64,000 bases of DNA from Kocuria subflava. GTDB taxonomy: Bacteria > Actinomycetota > Actinomycetes > Actinomycetales > Micrococcaceae. Made by a program: the position numbers and the translations under genes. The notes under the pieces are model-generated. The model was not told the origin of the DNA. It saw nothing but the letters and a program-made list of their open reading frames with translations, and ran no database searches. Location of the stretch: the NCBI RefSeq assembly GCF_012163155.1, contig NZ_JAAVUN010000008.1, positions 42,717-106,716 of the forward strand, read 5' to 3'. This document shows positions 16,180 to 24,478 of this stretch, in pieces. How positions within the stretch are numbered: the first letter of the stretch is position 1; every line of letters begins with the position of its first letter.

Positions 16180-17916
16180 GTGAACCTGTCCCGCACCAAG
16201 CCGCGCATTCCCCGTGCCGCGGCCACCGCAACACTGTCCCTGACCGCATCTCTGTCACTGATCGTCACCGGTTTGGCGGCGGTCTCCCCCACGTGGGCCG
16301 CCGAAAAACCGGTGCCCTCCGTGGTCAATGAACACACCACCCAGGAAGGCACTCCCCAGGGCGAATTGACGCTCACCGACGGGGACGTGGTTTCCTACGA
16401 CGCCGACGCCGTGGCCTCCTACGATGCCCCGCACCTGCCGGATCAGGCTCCCACCACCGGCGACGACACACCCGGAGCAACCATGGGCATGTATCAGAAG
16501 AGCGTGGATGCAGCCGCTCATCTGTCCCCGGACTCTGAGCGATCCATGAAGGAGATCGAGCAGAGCACCGGTGGCGCATCTGAGACGCCCGGATCCTCCG
16601 CGCAGCCCGGTGCCACGCGGGAGGATGGCGCGGCGTCGTTCTCCAGCGCCATGAGTCCCGCCGGTGCCATGTCCCTGGTTCAGGTCAACGGCGCCTGGCA
16701 GCCTGCCGGGATCCAAGGCATGGACGTCTCCGGTTGGCAGCCTGCTGTGAACTGGAGCAGCGAGTACGCCATGGGTGCCCGGTTCGCCTACATCAAGGCC
16801 ACGGAAGGCACCAGTTACCGCTCCCCCACCTTCAACAGCCAGTACATCGGCTCCTATCAGGTGGGAATGATCCGCGGCGCTTATCACTTTGCGATTCCCA
16901 CCAGGACCTCCTCCGGCGCTGCCCAGGCCGATTATTTTGTGAACAACGGTGGTGGCTGGTCCGCTGACGGGCGGACGCTGCCCGGGCTGCTGGACATCGA
17001 GTACAACCCGTACCCGGCCTACGGGAACATCTGCTACAACCTGACCCAGGCAGAAATGCGCAGCTGGATCAAGGATTTCTCCGACCGCTACAAGCAGCGC
17101 ACCGGTCGCGTGCCCGCCATCTACACCACCACGGACTGGTGGATCCAGTGCACCGGCAACACGCAGGTGTTCAACGATCACCCGTTGCACATTGCTCGAT
17201 GGACCACCTCCCCGGGGCGGATGCCCAACGGGTGGAACACCTACGACATCTGGCAGTACTCGGAGACGGGCCCGTTCTCCGGTGACTCCAATGTGTTCGG
17301 TGGTTCCTGGGCCCAGCTGCAGGACCTGGCCACCAACGCCAACTACAAGCCCCTGGGTGGGCGCACGCCGGCAACCGCGGCTGGCCCGTTCAGCGACGTC
17401 GCAGCCACCAACCAGTTCGCCCGGGAAATCACCTGGGCCCGCGACCGCGGCCTGCTCAACGGGTGGCCCGATGCAACGTTCCGGCCCACCCAGCCCATTG
17501 ACCGCGATGCCATGGCTGCTGTTGCCTACCGCATGGCAGGTTCCCCGGCCTACACGCCGCCCGCTCGATCTCCCTACACGGATGTTTCCACCTCCCACCC
17601 CTTCTACAAGGAGATCACCTGGGCCCGTTCCCGCGGCCTGCTCACGGGCTGGAACGACGGCTCATTCAGACCCAATGCCAACATCACCCGAGATGCCACG
17701 GCAGCACTGCTCTACCGGATGGCCGGTCGCCCGGCCTACACCGCGCCTGCGGCGTCCCGGTTCCGGGATGTGCAGCCCGGGCAACAGTTCTACCGAGAGA
17801 TCCATTGGCTTGCTGATCGCGGTGTCACCACCGGCTGGGCGGACGGCACCTACCGTCCCGTGACCACCACCAACCGTGACGCCATGGCTGCCTTCCTCTA
17901 CCGGTATTCCCGATAG
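16180..17916 (+). CDS. secreted GH25 lysozyme with three C-terminal SLH repeats
   Basis: A 578-residue exported muramidase. Signal peptide: basic start, hydrophobic core at 15-35, cleavage after TWA (40). A low-complexity spacer of about 130 residues follows. The GH25 domain (about 178-385) begins GMDVSGWQ and contains the acidic pair in LLDIEYNP (near 270) and AYIKATEG; these enzymes cut the MurNAc-GlcNAc bond. Residues 403-578 are three SLH repeats with the pattern FxDV...EITWARxRGLLxGWxDGTFRP...RDAMAA, so the enzyme is likely held on the cell wall. GTG start. A hairpin at 17959-17994 ends the unit. The SLH block is very similar to that of the next gene. Confidence 0.92.
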   Translation: MNLSRTKPRIPRAAATATLSLTASLSLIVTGLAAVSPTWAAEKPVPSVVNEHTTQEGTPQGELTLTDGDVVSYDADAVASYDAPHLPDQAPTTGDDTPGATMGMYQKSVDAAAHLSPDSERSMKEIEQSTGGASETPGSSAQPGATREDGAASFSSAMSPAGAMSLVQVNGAWQPAGIQGMDVSGWQPAVNWSSEYAMGARFAYIKATEGTSYRSPTFNSQYIGSYQVGMIRGAYHFAIPTRTSSGAAQADYFVNNGGGWSADGRTLPGLLDIEYNPYPAYGNICYNLTQAEMRSWIKDFSDRYKQRTGRVPAIYTTTDWWIQCTGNTQVFNDHPLHIARWTTSPGRMPNGWNTYDIWQYSETGPFSGDSNVFGGSWAQLQDLATNANYKPLGGRTPATAAGPFSDVAATNQFAREITWARDRGLLNGWPDATFRPTQPIDRDAMAAVAYRMAGSPAYTPPARSPYTDVSTSHPFYKEITWARSRGLLTGWNDGSFRPNANITRDATAALLYRMAGRPAYTAPAASRFRDVQPGQQFYREIHWLADRGVTTGWADGTYRPVTTTNRDAMAAFLYRYSR

Positions 17917-17958
17917 GAGCCCTGCCCCACAACCGCTGAGACCCATTCACCCCAACCC

Positions 17959-17994
17959 GGTGGTGCCTGCCGAAACCCATGGGCAGGCACCACC
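17959..17994 (+). terminator. hairpin after the GH25-SLH gene
   Basis: GGTGGTGCCTGCC (17959-17971) pairs perfectly with 17982-17994 around a 10-nt loop, 43 nt after the stop. It suggests that the CAP-SLH gene has its own promoter. Confidence 0.6.
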
Positions 17995-18101
17995 GCAGTC
18001 ACACCCCATTCACAACATCTTTCCGGTTGCAGCCCAGGACGCCACAGCGGCCTTCCCCTCCAGGGTTGAGTCCAACCTGTGCCTGAAAGGACCCATGCCT
18101 C

Positions 18102-19271
18102 ATGCGTAAAACCCGACATCTTCTGGCCGGAGCCGCTCTGGCCGCGGCTGCCGTCACGGCAGTTCCCATGGCTCTGACCACCCCCGCTCACGCGGCCCAG
18201 CAGGACATTGTCAACGCTTCCCAGTCCACCCTGGACGGGCATCGGCAGACCATCCTGAATGAAATCAACAAGTACCGCAGCTCCCGCGGGTTGGCGCCGG
18301 TCAAGTACTCACCCACGCTCACCGGGATCTCCCAGGACGAATCCAACCGGGCGGTACGGGAGGAGAACTACAACCACTCCAACAACTTCCTGCGCGATTC
18401 CCGATTCCGTGGGGCCACCACCATGCGGGAAATCACCGCCCTGGAATACAGCGTGAACCCGGTGGCCCTGGTGACCTGGTGGAAGAACTCTCCGTCGCAC
18501 AACGCCGTGCTTCTGGACCCCAAGGTGACCGTGGTGGGCATTGGAGTGACTCTTGCCGACGGCAGCCTGACCAACACCCGCCAGCCCTGGCGAATCGTCT
18601 CCGTGGTCAACGGCGGCGGCTACGCCAACGGTGGTCAGCCCTCCGACACCCGCACTTCCGTGACCGGCACCCCGGCACCGGCGGCAGCACCCGCCGCCGC
18701 ACCGAGCCCCCAGCAGACGGCCGTGACGCCGCAGGCAGTGGCCGGTCCTTTCGCTGACGTGGCCGGCAACCAGCAGCACGCATCAGCGATCAGCTGGGTC
18801 AAGTCCAAGGGGCTGCTCACCGGCTGGCCGGATGGCACGTTCCGCCCGCACCAGGCCATCGATCGTGACGCCATGGCGGCCGTGGCCTACCGCATGGCAG
18901 GTTCACCCGCCTTCACCGCTCCGGCACAGTCCCCGTACTCGGACGTGGCCGTGAACCACCCTTTCTACAAGGAGATCACCTGGGCCAACTCCCGGGGTCT
19001 GCTCACGGGTTGGTCGGATGGAACGTTCCGACCCAACGCTGACATCACGCGAGATGCCACGGCGGCCTTGTTCTACCGCATGGCAGGATCGCCCGCCGTG
19101 GGTTCGGCGTCGTCGTTCGCGGATGTGAGCGCAGATCAACCGCACGCCCAGGCCATCACCTGGATGGAAACAACCGGTGTGGCCAAAGGCTGGTCTGACG
19201 GCACCTACCGCCCCACCCAGACCACCAACCGAGACGCCACGGCGGCCTTCATCCAGCGCTACTCCAGCTGA
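18102..19271 (+). CDS. secreted CAP (SCP/PR1-like) protein with three SLH repeats
   Basis: A 389-residue exported protein. Signal peptide with cleavage near TPAHA (31). The CAP domain (about 45-165) contains LNEINKYRSSRGL, NHSNNF and WWKNSPSHNAVLLDP, the CAP1-like signature with its conserved His; CAP proteins are non-enzymatic or hydrolytic wall and secreted proteins of uncertain role. An Ala/Pro linker (about 190-215) leads to three SLH repeats (215-389) with motifs DGTFRP and RDAMAAVAYRMAG. The ATG at 18102 is 11 nt after GAAAGGA; an ATG eight nt earlier gives only three codons. Shared SLH arrays imply the same wall ligand for this protein and the neighbouring lysozyme. Confidence 0.9.
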   Translation: MRKTRHLLAGAALAAAAVTAVPMALTTPAHAAQQDIVNASQSTLDGHRQTILNEINKYRSSRGLAPVKYSPTLTGISQDESNRAVREENYNHSNNFLRDSRFRGATTMREITALEYSVNPVALVTWWKNSPSHNAVLLDPKVTVVGIGVTLADGSLTNTRQPWRIVSVVNGGGYANGGQPSDTRTSVTGTPAPAAAPAAAPSPQQTAVTPQAVAGPFADVAGNQQHASAISWVKSKGLLTGWPDGTFRPHQAIDRDAMAAVAYRMAGSPAFTAPAQSPYSDVAVNHPFYKEITWANSRGLLTGWSDGTFRPNADITRDATAALFYRMAGSPAVGSASSFADVSADQPHAQAITWMETTGVAKGWSDGTYRPTQTTNRDATAAFIQRYSS

Positions 19272-19287
19272 TTGCTGCCCCGCCAGA

Positions 19288-19334
19288 AACGTGTGCGGCC
19301 CGTGTCCCTTGACGGGGCACGGGCCGCACACGTT
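19288..19334. terminator. 17-bp bidirectional hairpin between CAP-SLH gene and prs
   Basis: AACGTGTGCGGCCCGTG (19288-19304) pairs perfectly with 19318-19334; the loop itself has a CCC/GGG. It lies between convergent stop codons (CAP-SLH plus, prs minus) and can serve both. No long T tract. Confidence 0.7.
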
Positions 19335-19388
19335 GTGGTCAGTCACCGCTGAAGCCGAGGCTCCGGGTTTGCTGCACAGTTCATGCGG

Positions 19389-20369
19389 TCAGGAGTGACC
19401 GTTGAACAAGCTGGTGACCGAACCGTCCTCGAACACTTCCTGGATGGCGCGTGCCAACAGAGGCGCGATGGAGAGCACGTGAAGGTCCTCGAACCGGTGC
19501 TCCTCCGACACGGGCAAAGTGTCCGTGACCACCACGGCGCGGGCACCGCAGTTGGACAGACGCTCCACGGCGGGGTCGGAGAACACCGCGTGGGTGGCGG
19601 CGATGATGACGTCCTTGGCGCCGTGTTCCCGCAAGACCTTCACAGCTCCCGCGATGGTCCCGGCGGTGTCGATCATGTCGTCGATCAGCACGCAGGTACG
19701 GCCCTTGACCTGGCCCACCACTTCCTTGGACTCAGCCTGGTTGGGGCGGGTGATGTCACGGGTCTTGTGCACGAAGGCCAGAGGGGTGTGGCCCAGCAGC
19801 TCTGCCCACATCTCAGCCACACGCACACGGCCGGTGTCCGGGGAAACCACGGTGACGGCGTCGTCGCCCACCAGGCTCTGGACGTGCTCGGCCAGGATCG
19901 GGATGGCCATCAGGTGATCCACGGGCCCGTCAAAGAAACCCTGGATCTGGGCGGTGTGCAGGTCCACGGACATCAAACGGTCGGCACCAGCGGTCTTGTA
20001 GAGATCAGCCATCAGGCGGGCCGAAATCGGCTCACGGCCACGGTGCTTCTTGTCCTGACGGGCGTAGGGGTAGAACGGAGACACCACGGTGATGGACTGG
20101 GCGGAGGCCCGCTTGAGAGCATCCAGCATCAGCAGCTGCTCCATCATCCACTGGTTGATGGGGGCCGGGTGGGACTGGATCAGGAAGGCGTCTGCGCCAC
20201 GAACGGACTCACCAAAGCGAACGTAGGTCTCACCGTTGGCAAAATCGTACGCATCCGTGGGCACCAGTTCCGTGCCCAGCTCAGCGGCCACGTCTTCGGC
20301 CAGCTGCAGGTGGGCCCGCCCTGAGAGCAACACCAATCGATTGGCACCTGAGTTGAGGATCCCGGTCAT
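19389..20369 (-). CDS. prs: ribose-phosphate pyrophosphokinase
   Basis: A 326-residue class I PRPP synthase, close to the usual 315. It makes PRPP from ribose 5-phosphate and ATP for nucleotide, His and Trp synthesis. Family marks: YARQDKKHRGREPISARL (the ATP/flexible loop region), DLHTAQIQGFFD, VVSPDTGRVRVAE and the PRPP loop CVLIDDMIDTAGT. It lies 67 nt downstream of glmU, the standard actinobacterial pair; the usual downstream neighbour rplY is displaced by the envelope genes. Confidence 0.96.
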   Translation of the reverse strand: MTGILNSGANRLVLLSGRAHLQLAEDVAAELGTELVPTDAYDFANGETYVRFGESVRGADAFLIQSHPAPINQWMMEQLLMLDALKRASAQSITVVSPFYPYARQDKKHRGREPISARLMADLYKTAGADRLMSVDLHTAQIQGFFDGPVDHLMAIPILAEHVQSLVGDDAVTVVSPDTGRVRVAEMWAELLGHTPLAFVHKTRDITRPNQAESKEVVGQVKGRTCVLIDDMIDTAGTIAGAVKVLREHGAKDVIIAATHAVFSDPAVERLSNCGARAVVVTDTLPVSEEHRFEDLHVLSIAPLLARAIQEVFEDGSVTSLFNGHS

Positions 20370-20436
20370 CGTGACTCGCTTTCTGAAGCGTTCCTAATCG
20401 GTGGTTACTGCTGGTGGGTCTGATGAAGTTGTGGGT

Positions 20437-21915
20437 TCAGTCCGTGTGGTGCGTGTCCGCCTGGGTGCCGGCTGCCTGCGCTGCTTCAGCGGCGGCAGTT
20501 CCTGGCCGGTTGTCCACCACCCAGTTCTCCACGATCACCTGGCGCCCCTCCGTCAAGGCCAAGGCCCCTGCGGGAACGTCCTTGCGGACCGTGGTGGAAG
20601 CCCCTGAATAAGCGCCGTCTCCCACGGTCACCGGTGCCACGTACATGTTGTCCGAACCCATGCGTACGTGGTTTCCAATGGTAGTCGGGTGCTTGTTCAC
20701 GCCGTCGTAGTTGACGAACACGCTGGCGGCACCAATGTTGGAGTGCTCACCGATGGTGGCATCCCCCACGTAGGACAGGTGCGGGATCTTGGAACCGGTA
20801 CCGATCTGGGCGTTCTTGGTTTCAACATAGGCACCGATCTTGCCCTTGGCGCCCAGTTCCGTCCCCGGACGCAGGTAGGCGAACGGGCCCACGGAGGCGC
20901 CCTCCCCAATGCTTGATTGCAAACCGTGGGTGCGCACCACCGTGGCGCCGGGACCCACGCGAACATCCGTGAGCGTGGTGTCCGGTCCCACGACGGCGTC
21001 CTCACCGATCGAGGTCACGCCGTGCAGCTGGGTGTTGGGGTGGATCACGGCATCCCGTGCAATGGCAACATCCGTGCCGATCCACGTGGTGGCAGGGTCC
21101 ACAATGGTCACGCCGTTGCGCATGTGCATCTCAGCGGTGCGCTGACGCAAGTAGGCGCCGAGCTCGGAGAGCTGGACGCGGTCATTGGCGCCTTCCACCT
21201 CCATGTGGTCATCCATGACCAAGGCATCCACGGTGCCACCCTGGGCACGGGCCAACTTGGGCACGTCCGTCAGGTACATCTCCCCCTGGGCGTTGTTGGT
21301 GTCCACCTGGGCCAGGGCATCGCGCAGCACGCCTGCGTCAAAGGCAAAGATTCCGGAGTTGATCTCCGTGACGGCACGTTCTTCCTCCGTGGCGTCCTTG
21401 AACTCTCGGATGTCCAGGAAGTTCCCGGCGTCGTCGCGCAGGATGCGGCCGTACTTCTCCGGTGCCGGGTGCAGGGCCGTCAACACCGTCACGGCGTTGT
21501 CATGGGAATCGTGGTGGGTGACCAGCTTGCGCAGAGTCTCAGCGGTCAACAGCGGGACATCGCCGTAGGTGACCACCACGGTGCCCTCCAGGGGCGCCTT
21601 CTCATCCAACTTCTGCAGGCCGGCCAGCACTGCCGAACCGGTCCCGGGAAGATCCGACTGGTCAGCGATCAGGGCTTGAGGGTCAAAATCCAGAACGTGC
21701 TGGGCAACACGGTCGCGGTCATGGCGGACCACCACCACCAGACGTTGTGGCTCCAGGGTGCGGGAGGCGGCCAAGGAGTGGCCCACCATGGAACGTCCAC
21801 CGATGTCATGCATGATCTTGGGCAACTTGGACTTCATGCGAGTGCCCTGACCTGCAGCCAGGACAATCACTGCGGCCGGTTCGGTTGCTGCAAAGGTGGT
21901 CTCGGAAGTGCTCAC
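20437..21915 (-). CDS. glmU: bifunctional UDP-GlcNAc pyrophosphorylase / glucosamine-1-phosphate N-acetyltransferase
   Basis: A 492-residue GlmU. The N-terminal uridyltransferase (about 15-250) begins VIVLAAGQGTRMKSKLPK, with GDVPLLTAETL and the EINSGIFAFD segment. The C-terminal part is the left-handed beta helix of hexapeptide repeats with the acetyltransferase His region PFAYLRPGTEL, VNYDGVNKHPT and GAYSGASTTVRKDVP. It makes UDP-GlcNAc for peptidoglycan and mycothiol. The C-terminal tail is Ala/Thr-rich beyond the fold. First protein gene after tRNA-Gln on this strand. Confidence 0.97.
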   Translation of the reverse strand: MSTSETTFAATEPAAVIVLAAGQGTRMKSKLPKIMHDIGGRSMVGHSLAASRTLEPQRLVVVVRHDRDRVAQHVLDFDPQALIADQSDLPGTGSAVLAGLQKLDEKAPLEGTVVVTYGDVPLLTAETLRKLVTHHDSHDNAVTVLTALHPAPEKYGRILRDDAGNFLDIREFKDATEEERAVTEINSGIFAFDAGVLRDALAQVDTNNAQGEMYLTDVPKLARAQGGTVDALVMDDHMEVEGANDRVQLSELGAYLRQRTAEMHMRNGVTIVDPATTWIGTDVAIARDAVIHPNTQLHGVTSIGEDAVVGPDTTLTDVRVGPGATVVRTHGLQSSIGEGASVGPFAYLRPGTELGAKGKIGAYVETKNAQIGTGSKIPHLSYVGDATIGEHSNIGAASVFVNYDGVNKHPTTIGNHVRMGSDNMYVAPVTVGDGAYSGASTTVRKDVPAGALALTEGRQVIVENWVVDNRPGTAAAEAAQAAGTQADTHHTD

Positions 21916-22030
21916 AGTGCCAAAACTCCTGGGATGGACCGGCCCTCGCGGTGTCTGCGGCGTTCACTTGTTGGACGTCACGGGCACAGTGCGTTGATCG
22001 AGTGGAGGGCATCGACTGGTGTCGATGAGT

Positions 22031-22101
22031 TCCGCCTCTAGGATTCGAACCTAGACTCCACGGCTCCAAAGGCCGGGGTGCTGCCGTTACACCAAGGCGG
22101 A
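22031..22101 (-). tRNA. tRNA-Gln (anticodon TTG)
   Basis: A 71-nt cloverleaf: acceptor arms TCCGCCT/AGGCGGA pair perfectly, D arm GTGT...GCAC, anticodon loop CTTTGGA with anticodon TTG (reads CAA), T arm CTAGG-TTCGAAT-CCTAG. The 3' CCA is not encoded. One mismatch at the outer end of the anticodon stem. A possible -10 (TAGGGT) is on the minus strand at 22197-22202. tRNA-Gln upstream of glmU is a usual arrangement in Micrococcales. Confidence 0.93.
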
Positions 22102-22314
22102 GCGCCGTGACCTGGAGTCATCCACCCGGATCAACCTTGGATCCACCGGAAGAGCACCTGGATTTCCACGGCGGTGCACCACGTGCACGGTGAGCAACCC
22201 TATCATTTGGCCACCACCCCGCTCCCTCCTGCCGCAGGTGTGATCTTGGGTCTCCGGGAGGCCCCCGAAACGGCAGAACTCACCCGCCCGGGCGCAGGAA
22301 GACTGCCGAGTCCG

Positions 22315-22320
22315 TAGGCT
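22315..22320 (+). promoter_or_regulatory. -10 box of a leaderless promoter (ABC-F gene)
   Basis: TAGGCT fits TANNNT and ends 6 nt before the GTG start at 22327, so transcription should begin at or next to the start codon. No Shine-Dalgarno sequence precedes the gene. The context TAGGCTGGTGCG recurs before tatD (see findings). Confidence 0.6.
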
Positions 22321-22326
22321 GGTGCG

Positions 22327-24189
22327 GTGGCTCATTTGTTGAACGGCGAAAACCTCTCCCTGTCCTTCCCCACCCGCACCGTGCTGGAGGGCGTGACCGT
22401 GGGGATCGACGGCGGTGACCGCATAGGAATTGTGGGCCGCAACGGTGACGGCAAATCCACGCTCATGAAAATCCTTGCAGGGCGCCTACAACCTGACTCC
22501 GGACGGGTGACCTCCCGCTCCGGAACCCGCATCGGCATGCTGGACCAGGCCGACGTCCTGGATCCGGCGCTGACGGTCGGGCAGGCCGTCGTCGGGAATC
22601 GGGAAGAACACGAGTGGGCCGGGGACGCCAAGGTCCGCGACGTCATTGGCGGGCTGGTGGCCGATCTGGACTGGAACGCGCGCGTGGGTGAACTCTCCGG
22701 CGGTCAGCGCCGCCGTACCGCGCTGGCCGGGCTGCTGACCCAGGACTGGGACGTGTTGTTCCTGGACGAACCCACCAACCACCTGGATGTTGAGGGCATC
22801 GCCTGGCTGGCCCAGCACCTGAACAACAGGTGGCCGCGCAATCAGGGCGGTTTGCTGGTGGTCACCCACGACCGTTGGTTCCTGGACGAAATCTCCACCT
22901 CCACGTGGGAGGTCCACGACCGCATCGTGGAGCCATTCGAAGGCGGATACGCGGCATACGTGCTGCAGCGGGTGGAACGTGACCGGCAGGCCGCTGTGGC
23001 CGAGGCCAAGCGTCAGAACCTGATGAAGAAGGAGCTGGCCTGGCTGCGCAGGGGCGCGCCGGCCCGGACCTCCAAGCCCAAGTTCCGCATTGACGCCGCC
23101 AATGAGCTCATTGCGGACGTCCCTCCCCCGCGTGACACCGTGGAACTGTCCCGCATGGCGGTCTCCCGCCTGGGCAAGCGGGTGGTGGACCTGGAGGACG
23201 TGGGAGTGACCTACGACGGCGCTGCCGCTGGGTTTTCCGCCGACGACGAATCTGTGGCCTCGACCGAACCACGCGAAGTCCTGCGGAAGATCACCTGGCG
23301 GATCGGCCCGGGTGAACGCACCGGGATCCTGGGCCGCAACGGGGCCGGCAAGTCCACATTGCTGCACCTTGTCACCGGCGAGTTGGAGCCCACCACCGGG
23401 CGAGTGGTGCGTGGCAAGACCGTCAAGGTGGCCGTGTTGACCCAGCAGTTGCGGGAACTGGATGAGGTTGCAGATGACCGCGTTTCTGATGTGATCGGGC
23501 GCAAGAAGACCTCCTACGTGGCCGATGGCAAGGAGATGACGCCAGGTCAGCTGCTGGAACGCCTGGGCTTCACCAGCGCCCAGTTGTCCACGCCGGTGCG
23601 GGAACTCTCCGGCGGTCAGAAGCGCCGCCTGCAGCTGCTGCTGATCCTGCTGGATGAACCCAACGTGCTGGTCCTGGACGAGCCTACCAACGATCTGGAC
23701 ACGGACATGCTGGCCGCCATGGAAGACCTGCTGGACACCTGGCCCGGCACTTTGTTGGTGGTTTCCCACGACCGTTATCTGTTGGAGCGCATCACGGACC
23801 AGCAGTACGCCGTACTCAACGGAGGATTCCGGCATCTGCCAGGCGGTGTGGACGAGTACCTGAAATTGGCTGCCGCAGCCGATACCGGTGCTGCGGCGTC
23901 CAACCCGTTGTCAGCTGACGCCTCCTCGCCCACTGAGGCTGCTTCCACTGCCGACGACGGCCCGCGATTGAGTGGGGCGCAAGCCCGTGCCGCTCAGAAG
24001 GAAGTCGGGGCCGTGGAACGCCGGATGGAGAAGCTCTCTGGGCTGATCCAGGACAAACATCAGGAGATGGCAGACCACGACCAGTCGGACTTTGAAGGCC
24101 TGGGTGCCCTGACGGCCGAGTTGCACGCACTGGAGCGGGAGAACACCGAGCTCGAGGAACGCTGGTTGGAGCTCTCCGAACAATTGTGA
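22327..24189 (+). CDS. ABC-F family ATPase (Uup/EttA-like, ribosome-associated type)
   Basis: A 620-residue protein with two ABC domains and no membrane segment, the hallmark of ABC-F translation factors. Domain 1: Walker A GRNGDGKST (near 38), signature LSGGQRRR, Walker B VLFLDEPTNHLD. Linker (about 210-270) is rich in charged residues. Domain 2: GRNGAGKST, LSGGQKRRL, VLVLDEPTNDLD. Walker A of domain 1 has Asp instead of the common Ala (GDGKST). The end (about 510-620) is an Ala/Ser-rich hinge plus a coiled coil (EKLSGLIQDKHQEM...ELHALEREN) as in Uup. Family members act on the ribosomal E site or give antibiotic protection; which applies here is unclear. Confidence 0.92.
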   Translation: MAHLLNGENLSLSFPTRTVLEGVTVGIDGGDRIGIVGRNGDGKSTLMKILAGRLQPDSGRVTSRSGTRIGMLDQADVLDPALTVGQAVVGNREEHEWAGDAKVRDVIGGLVADLDWNARVGELSGGQRRRTALAGLLTQDWDVLFLDEPTNHLDVEGIAWLAQHLNNRWPRNQGGLLVVTHDRWFLDEISTSTWEVHDRIVEPFEGGYAAYVLQRVERDRQAAVAEAKRQNLMKKELAWLRRGAPARTSKPKFRIDAANELIADVPPPRDTVELSRMAVSRLGKRVVDLEDVGVTYDGAAAGFSADDESVASTEPREVLRKITWRIGPGERTGILGRNGAGKSTLLHLVTGELEPTTGRVVRGKTVKVAVLTQQLRELDEVADDRVSDVIGRKKTSYVADGKEMTPGQLLERLGFTSAQLSTPVRELSGGQKRRLQLLLILLDEPNVLVLDEPTNDLDTDMLAAMEDLLDTWPGTLLVVSHDRYLLERITDQQYAVLNGGFRHLPGGVDEYLKLAAAADTGAAASNPLSADASSPTEAASTADDGPRLSGAQARAAQKEVGAVERRMEKLSGLIQDKHQEMADHDQSDFEGLGALTAELHALERENTELEERWLELSEQL

Positions 24190-24260
24190 GACGCAACCTT
24201 ATGCATGCGTGGAGACAGGCCTCATATGGCGCTGTCTCCACGCATACATAAGGTTGCGTC
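24190..24260. terminator. 29-bp near-perfect hairpin directly after the ABC-F stop codon
   Basis: Arm 24190-24218 and arm 24232-24260 are complementary at 28 of 29 positions, the exception being a G-U-compatible C/T difference; the 13-nt loop has a further GCC/GGC pair. The stem begins at the base after TGA. Size and symmetry exceed a normal terminator, and no T tract follows. It separates the ABC-F gene from an alcohol-dehydrogenase remnant. Confidence 0.6.
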
Positions 24261-24349
24261 GGCCAAGGGGGTAGAAACAGCACCTCCCACCCGGCTGCGA
24301 CTTGGGGTTGGATGATCACGGAAACATCCGCTCGTTGAAGGAGTCTGCC

Positions 24350-24464
24350 GTGCGCGGAGTCATCATGGAAAAGCCTGGCGTCATCACGGTGGTGGACCGG
24401 GAGGACCCCACCATTGTTGAGCCCAACGATGCGGTCATCTCATCACCCACCGGTGATCTCATAT
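24350..24464 (+). pseudogene. remnant of a zinc-dependent alcohol dehydrogenase (N-terminus only)
   Basis: Ribosome binding site AAGGAG (24338-24343) and GTG at 24350 open a frame starting MRGVIMEKPG, followed by DREDPTIVEPNDAVI and, after a jump, GDLIW. This is the canonical start of MDR-family alcohol dehydrogenases, in which DAV(I/V) is followed within about ten residues by a Cys-Gly-Ser-Asp-Leu-Trp zinc-binding motif. Here that motif is damaged, its Cys missing, and homology ends. The frame stays open on the antisense of the permease gene by chance. The intact start signals suggest a recent deletion, probably involving the adjacent permease or the large hairpin. Confidence 0.6.
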
Positions 24465-24478
24465 GGGAAGTTCACACC

